Shown here piece by piece: positions 1-5,630 of a stretch of 9,538 nt of DNA (the stretch's first letter is position 1; every line of letters starts with the position of its first letter). Made by a program: the position numbers and the translations under genes. Source of the stretch: JBBRHH01 sp038222915 (GTDB taxonomy: Bacteria; Planctomycetota; Phycisphaerae; Tepidisphaerales; Tepidisphaeraceae); contig JBBRHH010000211.1 in NCBI GenBank assembly GCA_038222915.1, positions 1 through 9,538 on the forward strand, given 5' to 3'. Below the pieces are notes generated by a model. The model worked only from the letters and a program-made list of their open reading frames with translations, was not told where the DNA came from and searched no databases.

Positions 1-1
1 C

Positions 2-787
2 CTCTACGCCGGCGGCATCAACTGCGTCACGTACTTCGACCAGGTCCGCTACGAGGCCGACAAAGACTTCTGGCAGCGCCGCGACGTCGAGAGCAAGTTC
101 ATCCTCGAAGGCATCGACGTCGAGGAAGAGCTCGGCGCCATGCCCCAGCGTTCGTCGTACGGCATTCCCGAGCAGTCCGTCGTCCTTGCAACCGCCGGCA
201 ATGACCTCGATCGCAGCATGAGTGAAGAGTTCGTCGATTCGGTCATCAACATCCTCCGCGCCCATCCCCACGCCGTCTACCTCCTGATCGGCGAAGGCGA
301 GCTCTCCTGGCAGAAGCGCAAGTTCGAATCGGCCGGCGTGGGCAAGCGCGTCGGCTACGCGGGTAAACGCAAGGATCTCCCCGGCTTCCTCCGCATCGCC
401 GATCTCTACCTCGCCGAATTCCCCTCCGGCAGCGCGCAGGGCGTCCTCCAGGCCATGAGCGTCGAGCGTCCCGTCGTCGCCATGCGGTGGGGCGATGCCG
501 TCGAGCATTCGCAAGCCGCCACCTTCGTCGGCTCCGAAGGCACCATCACCGGCCGCGACGCCAACGCCTACGTCGAGCGCGTCAGCAAGATCATCCGCGA
601 ACCGGCCTACCGCCAGAAAATGGGCAAGTCGATGCGCGATCGCGTCCAGCAGCACTTCGCCTTCAACCAGACCACCCGCTACATCGAGCAGCTCTGCGAT
701 CAACTGATCCAGCGCCAAAGTGAAGAAACTGTAGGCCAAACCACCCTGGTCGATACCACCGAGCAACCCCTCGCACAGGTAGCCTGA
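2..787 (+). CDS. GT-B glycosyltransferase, C-terminal part (5' end outside window)
   Basis: The frame is open from the left window edge to a TGA at 785-787, giving 261 visible residues; the start lies outside. The visible part reads as the C-terminal nucleotide-sugar-binding half of a GT-B fold. A beta-strand/Gly turn (VYLLIGEGE, about nt 277-303) precedes an alpha/beta stretch. Then comes the donor-site-like segment PSGSAQGVLQAMSVERPVV (about nt 424-480), which resembles the SG.....EAM..G.PVV pattern of group-1 (GT4) and SPINDLY/OGT-like (GT41) enzymes. A final helix (YIEQLCDQLI) and a short polar tail close the protein. The family is inferred from this pattern; donor and acceptor cannot be told. 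An internal ATG at 140 could look like a start, but coding character continues upstream of it, so it is probably internal. A terminator follows directly, so this is the last gene of its transcript and is not linked to the copper genes. Confidence 0.8.
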   Translation, partial: LYAGGINCVTYFDQVRYEADKDFWQRRDVESKFILEGIDVEEELGAMPQRSSYGIPEQSVVLATAGNDLDRSMSEEFVDSVINILRAHPHAVYLLIGEGELSWQKRKFESAGVGKRVGYAGKRKDLPGFLRIADLYLAEFPSGSAQGVLQAMSVERPVVAMRWGDAVEHSQAATFVGSEGTITGRDANAYVERVSKIIREPAYRQKMGKSMRDRVQQHFAFNQTTRYIEQLCDQLIQRQSEETVGQTTLVDTTEQPLAQVA

Positions 788-822
788 AGAAATACAGCAA
801 CTGTGAGTCCCACACCCTGGAT

Positions 823-854
823 AAACGGCCTGGCAAAATCGCCAGGCCGTTTTT
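823..854 (+). terminator. Intrinsic (rho-independent) terminator after the glycosyltransferase gene
   Basis: AAACGGCCTGGC (823-834) pairs perfectly with GCCAGGCCGTTT (841-852) around a 6-nt loop, and a short T-run follows (850-854). It lies 36 nt after the TGA at 787, as expected for the glycosyltransferase transcript. It separates that gene from the copper cluster. Confidence 0.9.
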
Positions 855-930
855 GCAATGCTGCATATTCTGCATCTGTTTAGCCGCGACGCGAAGCCTG
901 CGCAGCGGAGCGCGTTTTGCCGTTCGTCAC

Positions 931-960
931 TTGACGCCGCGTCATCCCCACTCGTAGCAT
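931..960 (+). promoter_or_regulatory. Candidate sigma70-like promoter of the copper cluster
   Basis: TTGACG at 931-936 matches five of six -35 consensus bases. TAGCAT at 955-960, after an 18-bp spacer, matches four of six -10 bases. Transcription would start around 967, only a few bases before the ATG at 970, giving a leaderless or near-leaderless mRNA. That agrees with the lack of a Shine-Dalgarno sequence before 970. The call rests on motif matching alone; no copper-regulator operator (CueR, CsoR or CopY type) was recognised. Confidence 0.35.
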
Positions 961-969
961 CGGTCACCG

Positions 970-1380
970 ATGAGCCTCCCTCCCCGCAGAATCCTCGCGA
1001 GTCTGACCGCACTGGCAATGCTCATCATGAACGTCGACTGCTCCTGCGCAGCAGCCGTTGCAGTATCCAAACCCGCACCCGCCTGTCACCAGCACATGTC
1101 CTGTTGCGACGACAGCGCACCCAAAAACAATCAGCAACATCCCCCCGCTCCTTGCGATTCCAAATGCGGCCACTGCCACCAATCCATAAACAGCGAATCC
1201 ACCGCCGCCAAATCCTTCTCCCCCTATTCCTCCCCGCAACCGATCGACGCCTTCGTAACAATCCCAACCAACACGACCCTTCTCTACATCAATCATTCGT
1301 CGTCGCTTCATCTCGATGAAGCATCACCTCCGACGGATCATCCCACCCTATTGCGCCTGCACTGCGCGTTAATCGTTTGA
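970..1380 (+). CDS. Secreted Cys/His-rich small protein, putative periplasmic metal binder
   Basis: This 136-residue protein has an N-terminal signal peptide: PRR, then a hydrophobic core at residues 9-20, then a small-residue region near 27-31. A metal-ligand-rich segment follows. C24 and C26 lie near the processing site, ACHQHMSCC spans residues 38-46 (C39, H40, H42, M43, C45, C46), and PCDSKCGHCHQ spans 61-71 (C62, C66, H68, C69, H70). The C-terminal half is low-complexity and Ser/Pro/Thr-rich. It matches no family I can name securely, though small Cys/His-rich exported proteins of this kind (DUF2946-like, for example) often sit beside copper genes. Its place upstream of a TolC-like channel and a multicopper oxidase suggests copper binding or delivery, which is inference. 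No Shine-Dalgarno sequence precedes the ATG. An ATG at 1018 would cut the signal peptide, so 970 is preferred. Confidence 0.65.
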   Translation: MSLPPRRILASLTALAMLIMNVDCSCAAAVAVSKPAPACHQHMSCCDDSAPKNNQQHPPAPCDSKCGHCHQSINSESTAAKSFSPYSSPQPIDAFVTIPTNTTLLYINHSSSLHLDEASPPTDHPTLLRLHCALIV

Positions 1381-1468
1381 TCCCAACGCATTTTCGATTG
1401 AGTCCAACCGCGCATTCTGCGTTGCGCGCCAACGTCTTCAGTCCATCGTAAAAACCAAGGAATCTCCG

Positions 1469-1663
1469 ATGAGATGTATCACCTCAGCGATCGCGCTAGC
1501 CGCACTCATAGCTGGCTGCGCGCCGGTCGCGCCGCAACCCCCATTGCCGCCCGACCACCCCGCCAACCCACATGCCGCCGAAGCGCCACTCCCCGCGCAT
1601 TCCACAGTCCTCGACCTCCCAACCACCCACCCCGCGCAACACACAGAAGGCGGCCACCCATGA
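1469..1663 (+). CDS. Tiny Pro/His-rich lipoprotein
   Basis: This gene encodes 64 residues. A signal peptide (MRCITSAIALAALIAGC) ends in a clear lipobox, with the acylated cysteine at C17. The mature part, about 47 residues, is almost all Pro, Ala, His and Thr (PPLPPDHPANPHAAEAPLPAH) and looks unstructured, with five or more scattered histidines. AAGGA at 1457-1461, 7 nt before the ATG, supports the start. The TGA at 1661-1663 overlaps the ATG of the TolC-like gene (ATGA, 1660-1663), so translation of the two is probably coupled. I recognise no family. A plausible role is a membrane-anchored metal-buffering peptide or an accessory of the efflux channel. The lipobox, Shine-Dalgarno and overlap make it likely to be real despite its size. 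Confidence 0.6.
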   Translation: MRCITSAIALAALIAGCAPVAPQPPLPPDHPANPHAAEAPLPAHSTVLDLPTTHPAQHTEGGHP

Positions 1664-3099
1664 TCCCCAAAATCTTCCAGCACCTCCTCCTCGCCACCCT
1701 CTCCGCCCTCATCGGCTGCACCTCCGCCCAATCCAACCCCGGCCTGGCCAACGTCCAATCCGACATCCAAAACCAGACCGGCCTCCGCGTCCAATGGGAC
1801 CAATCCCCATCATCCCGCCAACAAACCGCCGAATCCATCCGCGAACTCCTCCGCACAGACTTAACCGCCACCTCCGCAACCCAGATCGCTCTCCTCAACA
1901 ACCAGAAAATCCAGTCCGCCTTCGAAGAACTCGGCATCGCCCAGGCCCAATTCGCCGCCGCCGCCCTCCCCTCAAATCCCACCCTCACCGCCGAAGTGCG
2001 TTTCCCCAAACACCAGGCCCTCCCGCTCGAGTTCGACATCACCCAGAGCCTACTCGACCTCATCCTCTGGCCCATCCGATCTCACGCCGCCAGCGCCACC
2101 TTCGAAGCCGCCCAGCAGCGCACCGTCGCCGAAGTCATGGAGATCTCCTCCATGACCGCTCAGGCGTTCTATCGCGCCCAGGGCGCGGCCCAACTCGCGG
2201 AAATGCGCCGCACCATCGTCAGCGCCGCCGGCGCGTCCTATGAAGCCGCCAAAGCTCTGCGCGAAGCTGGCAACATCACCGCTCTCGCCCTCGCCAGCCA
2301 GCAAGCGCTCTACGAGCAGTCGAAGATCGAGCTGGCAAAAGCCGAAGCCGACGCCCTCGACGCACGCGAGTCTCTCACCGCGCAAATGGGCCTCTGGGGC
2401 GCTGACATCAACTGGAAAATCGGCCCGCGCCTTCCCGCCATCTCCGCCGCCGAAGTCTCTCCCCTCGGCCTCGAATCCCTCGGCATCTCGCGCCGCGCCG
2501 ATCTCGCCGCCGCCAGGCAAGACATCGAATCCGCCGCCCAATCGGCAGGCCTCAGCAACTTCAACGCCTGGGGCGACATCACCCTCGGCGGCCACTACGA
2601 ACGCGACTCCGACGGCACCACCACCGTCGGCCCAAACCTCACCGTCCCCATCCCGATCTTCAACCAGGGCCAGCCCGCCATCGCCGCCGCACAGGCTCGC
2701 TTCCGCCAAAGCCGGTATAAATTGTATGCCCTTGCCATCGACATCCGTTCCCAGATCCGCCGCGCCCGCAACGCGATGATCGCCGCCCGTGATCGCGCCG
2801 AATATCTGAGCCGCGTCATCGTCCCCCTCCGCCACCAGATCGTTCAGCAGGAACAGCTTCAGTTCAACGCCATGCAGGTCGGCGTCTTCGAGCTCCTCCA
2901 GGCCAAGCAAAACGAAATCGACGCCGGCCGCGACTACGTCCAGGCCCTCCAGGACTACTGGATCGCCCGCGTCGATCTCGAACGCGCCACCGGCGGCCGC
3001 CTTCCCGGCGCAGCCTCAACACAACCGTCCGAACCAGCAACAATCCCCGCAACTCAGCCGGCGTCCGAAGAACACCATCATCACCACCACGGAGAATAA
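1660..3099 (+). CDS. TolC/CusC-family outer-membrane efflux lipoprotein with His6 tail
   Basis: The product is 479 residues, the usual length of CusC/CzcC/TolC-like outer-membrane factors. The frame is open back to 1474, but ATG 1660 fits best: it overlaps the previous stop, AAGG lies at 1647-1650, and the protein then begins with a lipoprotein signal (MIPKIFQHLLLATLSALIGC, lipobox Cys C20). Two long Ala/Gln/Glu/Arg-rich helical stretches follow, with outer-membrane strand segments (PSNPTLTAEVRFP; LGGHYERDSDGTTTVGPNLTVPIPIFNQGQ) typical of the two OEP repeats. The PIPIFNQGQ element is characteristic of the family. Such proteins form trimeric channels across the outer membrane and periplasm for RND or ABC pumps. 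The C-terminus is a Thr/Pro/Ala linker followed by EEHHHHHHGE, a natural metal-binding tail. The multicopper oxidase gene starts 1 nt after the stop, so copper is the likely substrate. Confidence 0.88.
   Translation: MIPKIFQHLLLATLSALIGCTSAQSNPGLANVQSDIQNQTGLRVQWDQSPSSRQQTAESIRELLRTDLTATSATQIALLNNQKIQSAFEELGIAQAQFAAAALPSNPTLTAEVRFPKHQALPLEFDITQSLLDLILWPIRSHAASATFEAAQQRTVAEVMEISSMTAQAFYRAQGAAQLAEMRRTIVSAAGASYEAAKALREAGNITALALASQQALYEQSKIELAKAEADALDARESLTAQMGLWGADINWKIGPRLPAISAAEVSPLGLESLGISRRADLAAARQDIESAAQSAGLSNFNAWGDITLGGHYERDSDGTTTVGPNLTVPIPIFNQGQPAIAAAQARFRQSRYKLYALAIDIRSQIRRARNAMIAARDRAEYLSRVIVPLRHQIVQQEQLQFNAMQVGVFELLQAKQNEIDAGRDYVQALQDYWIARVDLERATGGRLPGAASTQPSEPATIPATQPASEEHHHHHHGE
3091..3094 (+). 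promoter_or_regulatory. Ribosome binding site of the multicopper oxidase gene
   Basis: GGAG at 3091-3094 lies 6 nt before the ATG at 3101. It also encodes the last Gly-Glu of the upstream channel protein, so the two genes share sequence and are probably translationally coupled. Confidence 0.7.
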
Positions 3100-3100
3100 A

Positions 3101-4438
3101 ATGATTTCCCGAAGACAAGCACTCACCGACGGCGCAGCCGCGATCACGGCCGGCAGTTTCCTCCTCAGCGGCATCCAACAAGCCCAAGCCGCGCAACCCG
3201 CCACGGCAACGCCCGCGCAATCCATCACCGATCAGCAGCCCATGCCGCCCGCCCAGCCCGGCAAAGACTACACCCCTGTCGTCACCCCCAACGGCGTCTC
3301 CCTCCCATTCAAAATTGTCGACGGCGTAAAAGTCTTTCACCTCATCGCCGAAGAGGTCGACCACGAATTCGCGCCCGGCCTCCGCGCCAAGTGCTGGGGC
3401 TACAACGGCCGCACCTCCGGCCCAACCATCGAGGCCGTTGAAGGCGATCACGTCCGCATCTACGTCACCAATCGCCTCCCCGAACCCACCAGCGTCCACT
3501 GGCACGGCATTCTCCTCCCCAACGGCATGGACGGCCTCACCGGCCTCACCCAGAAAGCGATCCCGCCCGGCGAAACGTTCAAATACGAATTCACCCTCCG
3601 CCAGCACGGCACCCATATGTATCACCCCCATTTCGACGAGATGACCCAGATGGGCCTGGGCATGATGGGCGCATTCATCATCCATCCGCGCAATCCAAAA
3701 ACCCGCCCCGACCGCGACTTCGCCATCATGCTCAGCGAGTGGCGCATCGACCCCGGCACCAGCCGCCCCAACCCGCTCGAAATGATCGAGTTCAACGTCC
3801 TCACCATGAACTCCAAAGCCTTCCCCGCCACCGCCCCCCTCGTGGTCAAGTTGGGCGACCGCGTCAAAGTCCGCTTCATGAATCTGGGCGCAATGGATCA
3901 TCACCCGATCCACCTCCACGGCATGAACTTTAAGGTAACAGAAATCAACGGCGGCGACGTCCCCGAAGCCGGCCAATCCCTCGGCAACACCATCCTCGTT
4001 GCCGTAGGCGAAACCCGCGCCTTCGAGTTCATCGCCGACGCCCCCGGCGACTGGGCCATGCACTGCCACATGACCCACCACGTCATGAACCAGATGGGTC
4101 ACAACTCCCAGAACATGGTCGGCGTCAAATCCGCCAAGCTCGATAAAAAAATGGAGAGCCTCCTGCCCGCCTACATGACCATGGGCGACACCGGCATGGG
4201 CGGCATGTCCGACATGGCCATGCCCATGCCCGAAAACAGCATCCCCATGTCAGGCGGCAAAGGCCCCTTCGGCGTAATAGACATGGGCGGCATGTTCACA
4301 ATAGTAAAAATCCGCAAAGACCTCCCAACCTACGAAGACCCAGGCTGGTACGACCACCCAAAGGGAACAGTAGCATCCACCGCCACCACCAACGATCTAA
4401 ACCGCGACAACATCGAAATCCCCAAATCCGGAAATTAA
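3101..4438 (+). CDS. Tat-exported multicopper oxidase (CopA/CueO-type copper detoxification)
   Basis: This 445-residue enzyme opens with a twin-arginine signal: SRRQAL at residues 3-8, then a hydrophobic stretch and a likely AQA-A cleavage near 30. All four copper-ligand motifs are present: HWHG (133-136), HPH (175-177), HPIHLHG (268-274; H268, H271, H273) and HCHMTHHVMNQM (321-332; HCH, H327, axial M332). The type 1 and the type 2/3 trinuclear sites therefore look intact. The family oxidises Cu(I) or phenolic/metal substrates in the periplasm with O2 reduced to water. Residues 359-383 carry eight Met (MxM and MxxM spacing), as in CueO/CopA Met-rich copper-binding segments. The length suits a compact MCO. 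Its pairing with the TolC-like gene supports copper tolerance. The last ~50 codons use more A-ending codons than the body, and a decayed copy of this 3' end lies at 5330-5490. The gene symbol is left blank because CopA, CueO and other MCO subtypes cannot be separated here. Confidence 0.9.
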   Translation: MISRRQALTDGAAAITAGSFLLSGIQQAQAAQPATATPAQSITDQQPMPPAQPGKDYTPVVTPNGVSLPFKIVDGVKVFHLIAEEVDHEFAPGLRAKCWGYNGRTSGPTIEAVEGDHVRIYVTNRLPEPTSVHWHGILLPNGMDGLTGLTQKAIPPGETFKYEFTLRQHGTHMYHPHFDEMTQMGLGMMGAFIIHPRNPKTRPDRDFAIMLSEWRIDPGTSRPNPLEMIEFNVLTMNSKAFPATAPLVVKLGDRVKVRFMNLGAMDHHPIHLHGMNFKVTEINGGDVPEAGQSLGNTILVAVGETRAFEFIADAPGDWAMHCHMTHHVMNQMGHNSQNMVGVKSAKLDKKMESLLPAYMTMGDTGMGGMSDMAMPMPENSIPMSGGKGPFGVIDMGGMFTIVKIRKDLPTYEDPGWYDHPKGTVASTATTNDLNRDNIEIPKSGN

Positions 4439-4457
4439 AGGGGACGCACCTAGTATT
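4437..4457 (+). repeat. REP-like repeat copy 1 (direct), touching the oxidase stop codon
   Basis: AGGGGACGCACCTAGTATT (4439-4457, with two more matching A's at 4437-4438) recurs exactly at 5283-5303. It recurs in shorter form at 5257-5274 and inverted at 5209-5223. The TAA stop of the oxidase overlaps its first bases, so this is the left edge of the transposase unit. Confidence 0.8.
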
Positions 4458-4494
4458 CCAACATCAGCCCCAAGCCCCAAGCCCGACACTCCCC

Positions 4495-5172
4495 TCATTC
4501 CACGTTTTTTCGCGGCCGTCCCTCCCCCCGCACCGTATACTCCATCCCAAGCCGCTGCACCGTCTGTTTCACCCACCGATCGCGCCCGAATGGCCGGCTC
4601 CTTCGCATGCTCACCTCCATCCTCTCCACCTCCTTGGCCGTCAGCGCCGCGCTCACATGCGACTCCCAGTCAGCCGGCCCGTCCACCGGCCACGGCGAAA
4701 GCATCTCCCGAAGTTCCGGCCGCCCATCGCGCCGCGCCCGCAAACTGCCCCATCGCCACGCCTCGGCCCGCCGCACCAGCCCGGCCGACAACGGATTCCG
4801 CTCCACGTAACGAAGCACAGTCAAAAGGTGTTCATCGCGCTGCACGGGGAAACTCTTGAACCGGCCCTGATAAAGATGACCATAGCCAACCGTGCGGTGC
4901 GCAACCCGCCAGCGCATCGCATGCGTATTAGCCAGCCAGCGGAAAAACGCGCTCAACTCTCCGTCTTCCCGCGGCCAAACCACAAAATGCCAATGGTTGG
5001 AGAGAATGCAGTAGGAGAGGATGCGAATGGGATGACGCTCATGGGCCTCCAGCATGACCCGCTCAAACGCGACGTAGTCGGCGTCCTTGCGGAACATATG
5101 CATCTTCCCCGCCGAACGGTTGAAGACATGGTAGATCAAGCCGCCGGGAGCAATACGTGGACCTCTTGGCAT
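4495..5172 (-). CDS. REP-associated tyrosine transposase (RAYT, Y1_Tnp/TnpA_REP family)
   Basis: The 225-residue protein is a complete RAYT of typical length. The N-terminus MPRGPRIAPGGLIYHVFNRS matches the family start (PR..R...GG.YHV..R). The HUH metal site is HWH at residues 60-62 within SNHWHFVVWP. GRFKS (103-107) is the usual YQGRFKS element. The catalytic tyrosine is most likely Y122 in LRYVERNPLSAGLV. The C-terminus carries the RPFG..RWV....RLG.E.T.R..GRPRK module common in RAYTs. These single-strand HUH nucleases act on REP palindromes and are usually domesticated or immobile single-copy genes. Here the gene is flanked by copies of one short repeat, consistent with a RAYT and its cognate REP sequences. 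It lies opposite to the copper genes and interrupts the spacing between the oxidase and its remnant. Confidence 0.93.
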   Translation of the reverse strand: MPRGPRIAPGGLIYHVFNRSAGKMHMFRKDADYVAFERVMLEAHERHPIRILSYCILSNHWHFVVWPREDGELSAFFRWLANTHAMRWRVAHRTVGYGHLYQGRFKSFPVQRDEHLLTVLRYVERNPLSAGLVRRAEAWRWGSLRARRDGRPELREMLSPWPVDGPADWESHVSAALTAKEVERMEVSMRRSRPFGRDRWVKQTVQRLGMEYTVRGEGRPRKNVE

Positions 5173-5208
5173 GCAGGAAGCGTATCATAAGCCAGTCAAA
5201 TGTTCGAG

Positions 5209-5223
5209 TACTAGGTGCGTCCC
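5209..5223 (-). repeat. REP-like repeat copy 2 (inverted)
   Basis: TACTAGGTGCGTCCC is the exact reverse complement of bases in copies 1 and 4. It can form a 13-bp perfect stem with copy 3 (5211-5223 with 5262-5274) or a 15-bp stem with copy 4 (5209-5223 with 5287-5301). It lies 36 nt upstream of the RAYT start codon. Confidence 0.8.
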
Positions 5224-5256
5224 AATTAGTTCCGCGTGGAGCTTTCCGGAGGGGTT

Positions 5257-5274
5257 AAAAGGGGACGCACCTAG
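5257..5274 (+). repeat. REP-like repeat copy 3 (direct)
   Basis: AAAAGGGGACGCACCTAG shares 17-18 bases with copies 1 and 4 but lacks the TATT end, being followed by GGAAG. It forms the right arm of a hairpin with the inverted copy at 5211-5223, with a loop of about 38 nt. Confidence 0.8.
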
Positions 5275-5282
5275 GGAAGTAA

Positions 5283-5303
5283 AAAGGGGACGCACCTAGT
5301 ATT
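5283..5303 (+). repeat. REP-like repeat copy 4 (direct), right edge of the RAYT unit
   Basis: The 21 bases are identical to 4437-4457. With copy 1 it brackets an 867-bp unit (4437-5303) containing the transposase gene. Oxidase-like sequence begins shortly to its right. Confidence 0.8.
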
Positions 5304-5329
5304 TTGAAAATCCATCATCCATTATCGCC

Positions 5330-5490
5330 TTTGATAGTTCCCTCGGCGGCATGCCCGCCATCGTAAAAATCCATAAAGACCCCGCGACTTGCGACGACAC
5401 CGGCTGGTATGATCACCCCAAAGCAAACAGTCGCATCCACCGCCACCGCCGATGATCTAAACTGCGAGGGCATCGAAATCCGCAGCCACG
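5330..5490 (+). pseudogene. Decayed remnant of a second multicopper oxidase 3' end
   Basis: From 5345 to 5480 the DNA aligns with the live oxidase at 4286-4420, about 79% identical by hand count with one inserted base. The encoded order is GGMPAIVKIHKD...DDTGWYDHPK, against GGMFTIVKIRKD...EDPGWYDHPK in the oxidase. After a +1 shift near 5422 it continues as TVASTATADDLNCEGIEI, against TVASTATTNDLNRDNIEI. The copper-binding core is absent and the stop codon has been lost. The first half reads in one frame and the second half in the frame of the downstream BNR gene. It is a relic of a tandem oxidase paralogue or of a duplication. Confidence 0.8.
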
Positions 5491-5614
5491 CAACGCAGCC
5501 GGCCCCGGAAAGATATTTTGTAAATTTTGTATGGACAGGCCGTCTTTGGCGTGATAGGGTAGTGTTTGGTATGTATAAGTCGTACGCAAATCCTCCGGCA
5601 GCGGATTTTACTCC

Positions 5615-5620
5615 AAGGAG
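5615..5620 (+). promoter_or_regulatory. Ribosome binding site AAGGAG deciding the BNR start
   Basis: AAGGAG at 5615-5620 lies 10 nt before the ATG at 5631. It is the only good Shine-Dalgarno sequence seen upstream of the signal-peptide-like segment of the BNR gene, and so argues for 5631 over later starts. Confidence 0.5.
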
Positions 5621-5630
5621 TACCCACCCC

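Larger units (their letters stand above)
5173..5630. other. Non-coding stretch between RAYT and the BNR gene
   Basis: This gap holds three REP-like repeats (5209-5303) and the oxidase remnant (5330-5490), followed by an AT-richer stretch (5510-5580) that could contain the BNR promoter. The best match is TTGGCG at 5546-5551 with TATGTA at 5570-5575 after an 18-bp spacer, which is weak. No other gene is apparent. Confidence 0.5.

Noticed and set aside
858..1319. Alternative 153-codon frame starting at 858
   Set aside because: It has no signal peptide, no domain and a composition typical of an off-frame reading. The frame at 970 has a signal peptide and organised Cys/His clusters.
1409..1428. 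Hairpin CGCGCA / TGCGCG upstream of the small lipoprotein
   Set aside because: The stem is 6 bp with an 8-nt loop and no T-run, common by chance in GC-rich DNA and not convincing as a terminator or regulator.
1474..1659. Upstream extension of the channel ORF to an ATG at 1474
   Set aside because: It would put 62 Arg/Pro-rich residues before a clear lipoprotein signal and would overlap the small lipoprotein gene. The ATG at 1660 has the coupled stop/start and a lipobox.
2864..4102. Long antisense open frame (over 400 codons) opposite the channel and oxidase genes
   Set aside because: It is antisense to two well-supported genes, has a Gly/Val/Asp-rich low-complexity composition typical of GC-rich shadows, and has no recognisable domain.
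4437..5303. The GGGGACGCACCTAG repeats considered as a CRISPR array
   Set aside because: There are only four copies with irregular spacing and mixed orientation around a transposase gene, and no cas genes. REP-like repeats fit better.
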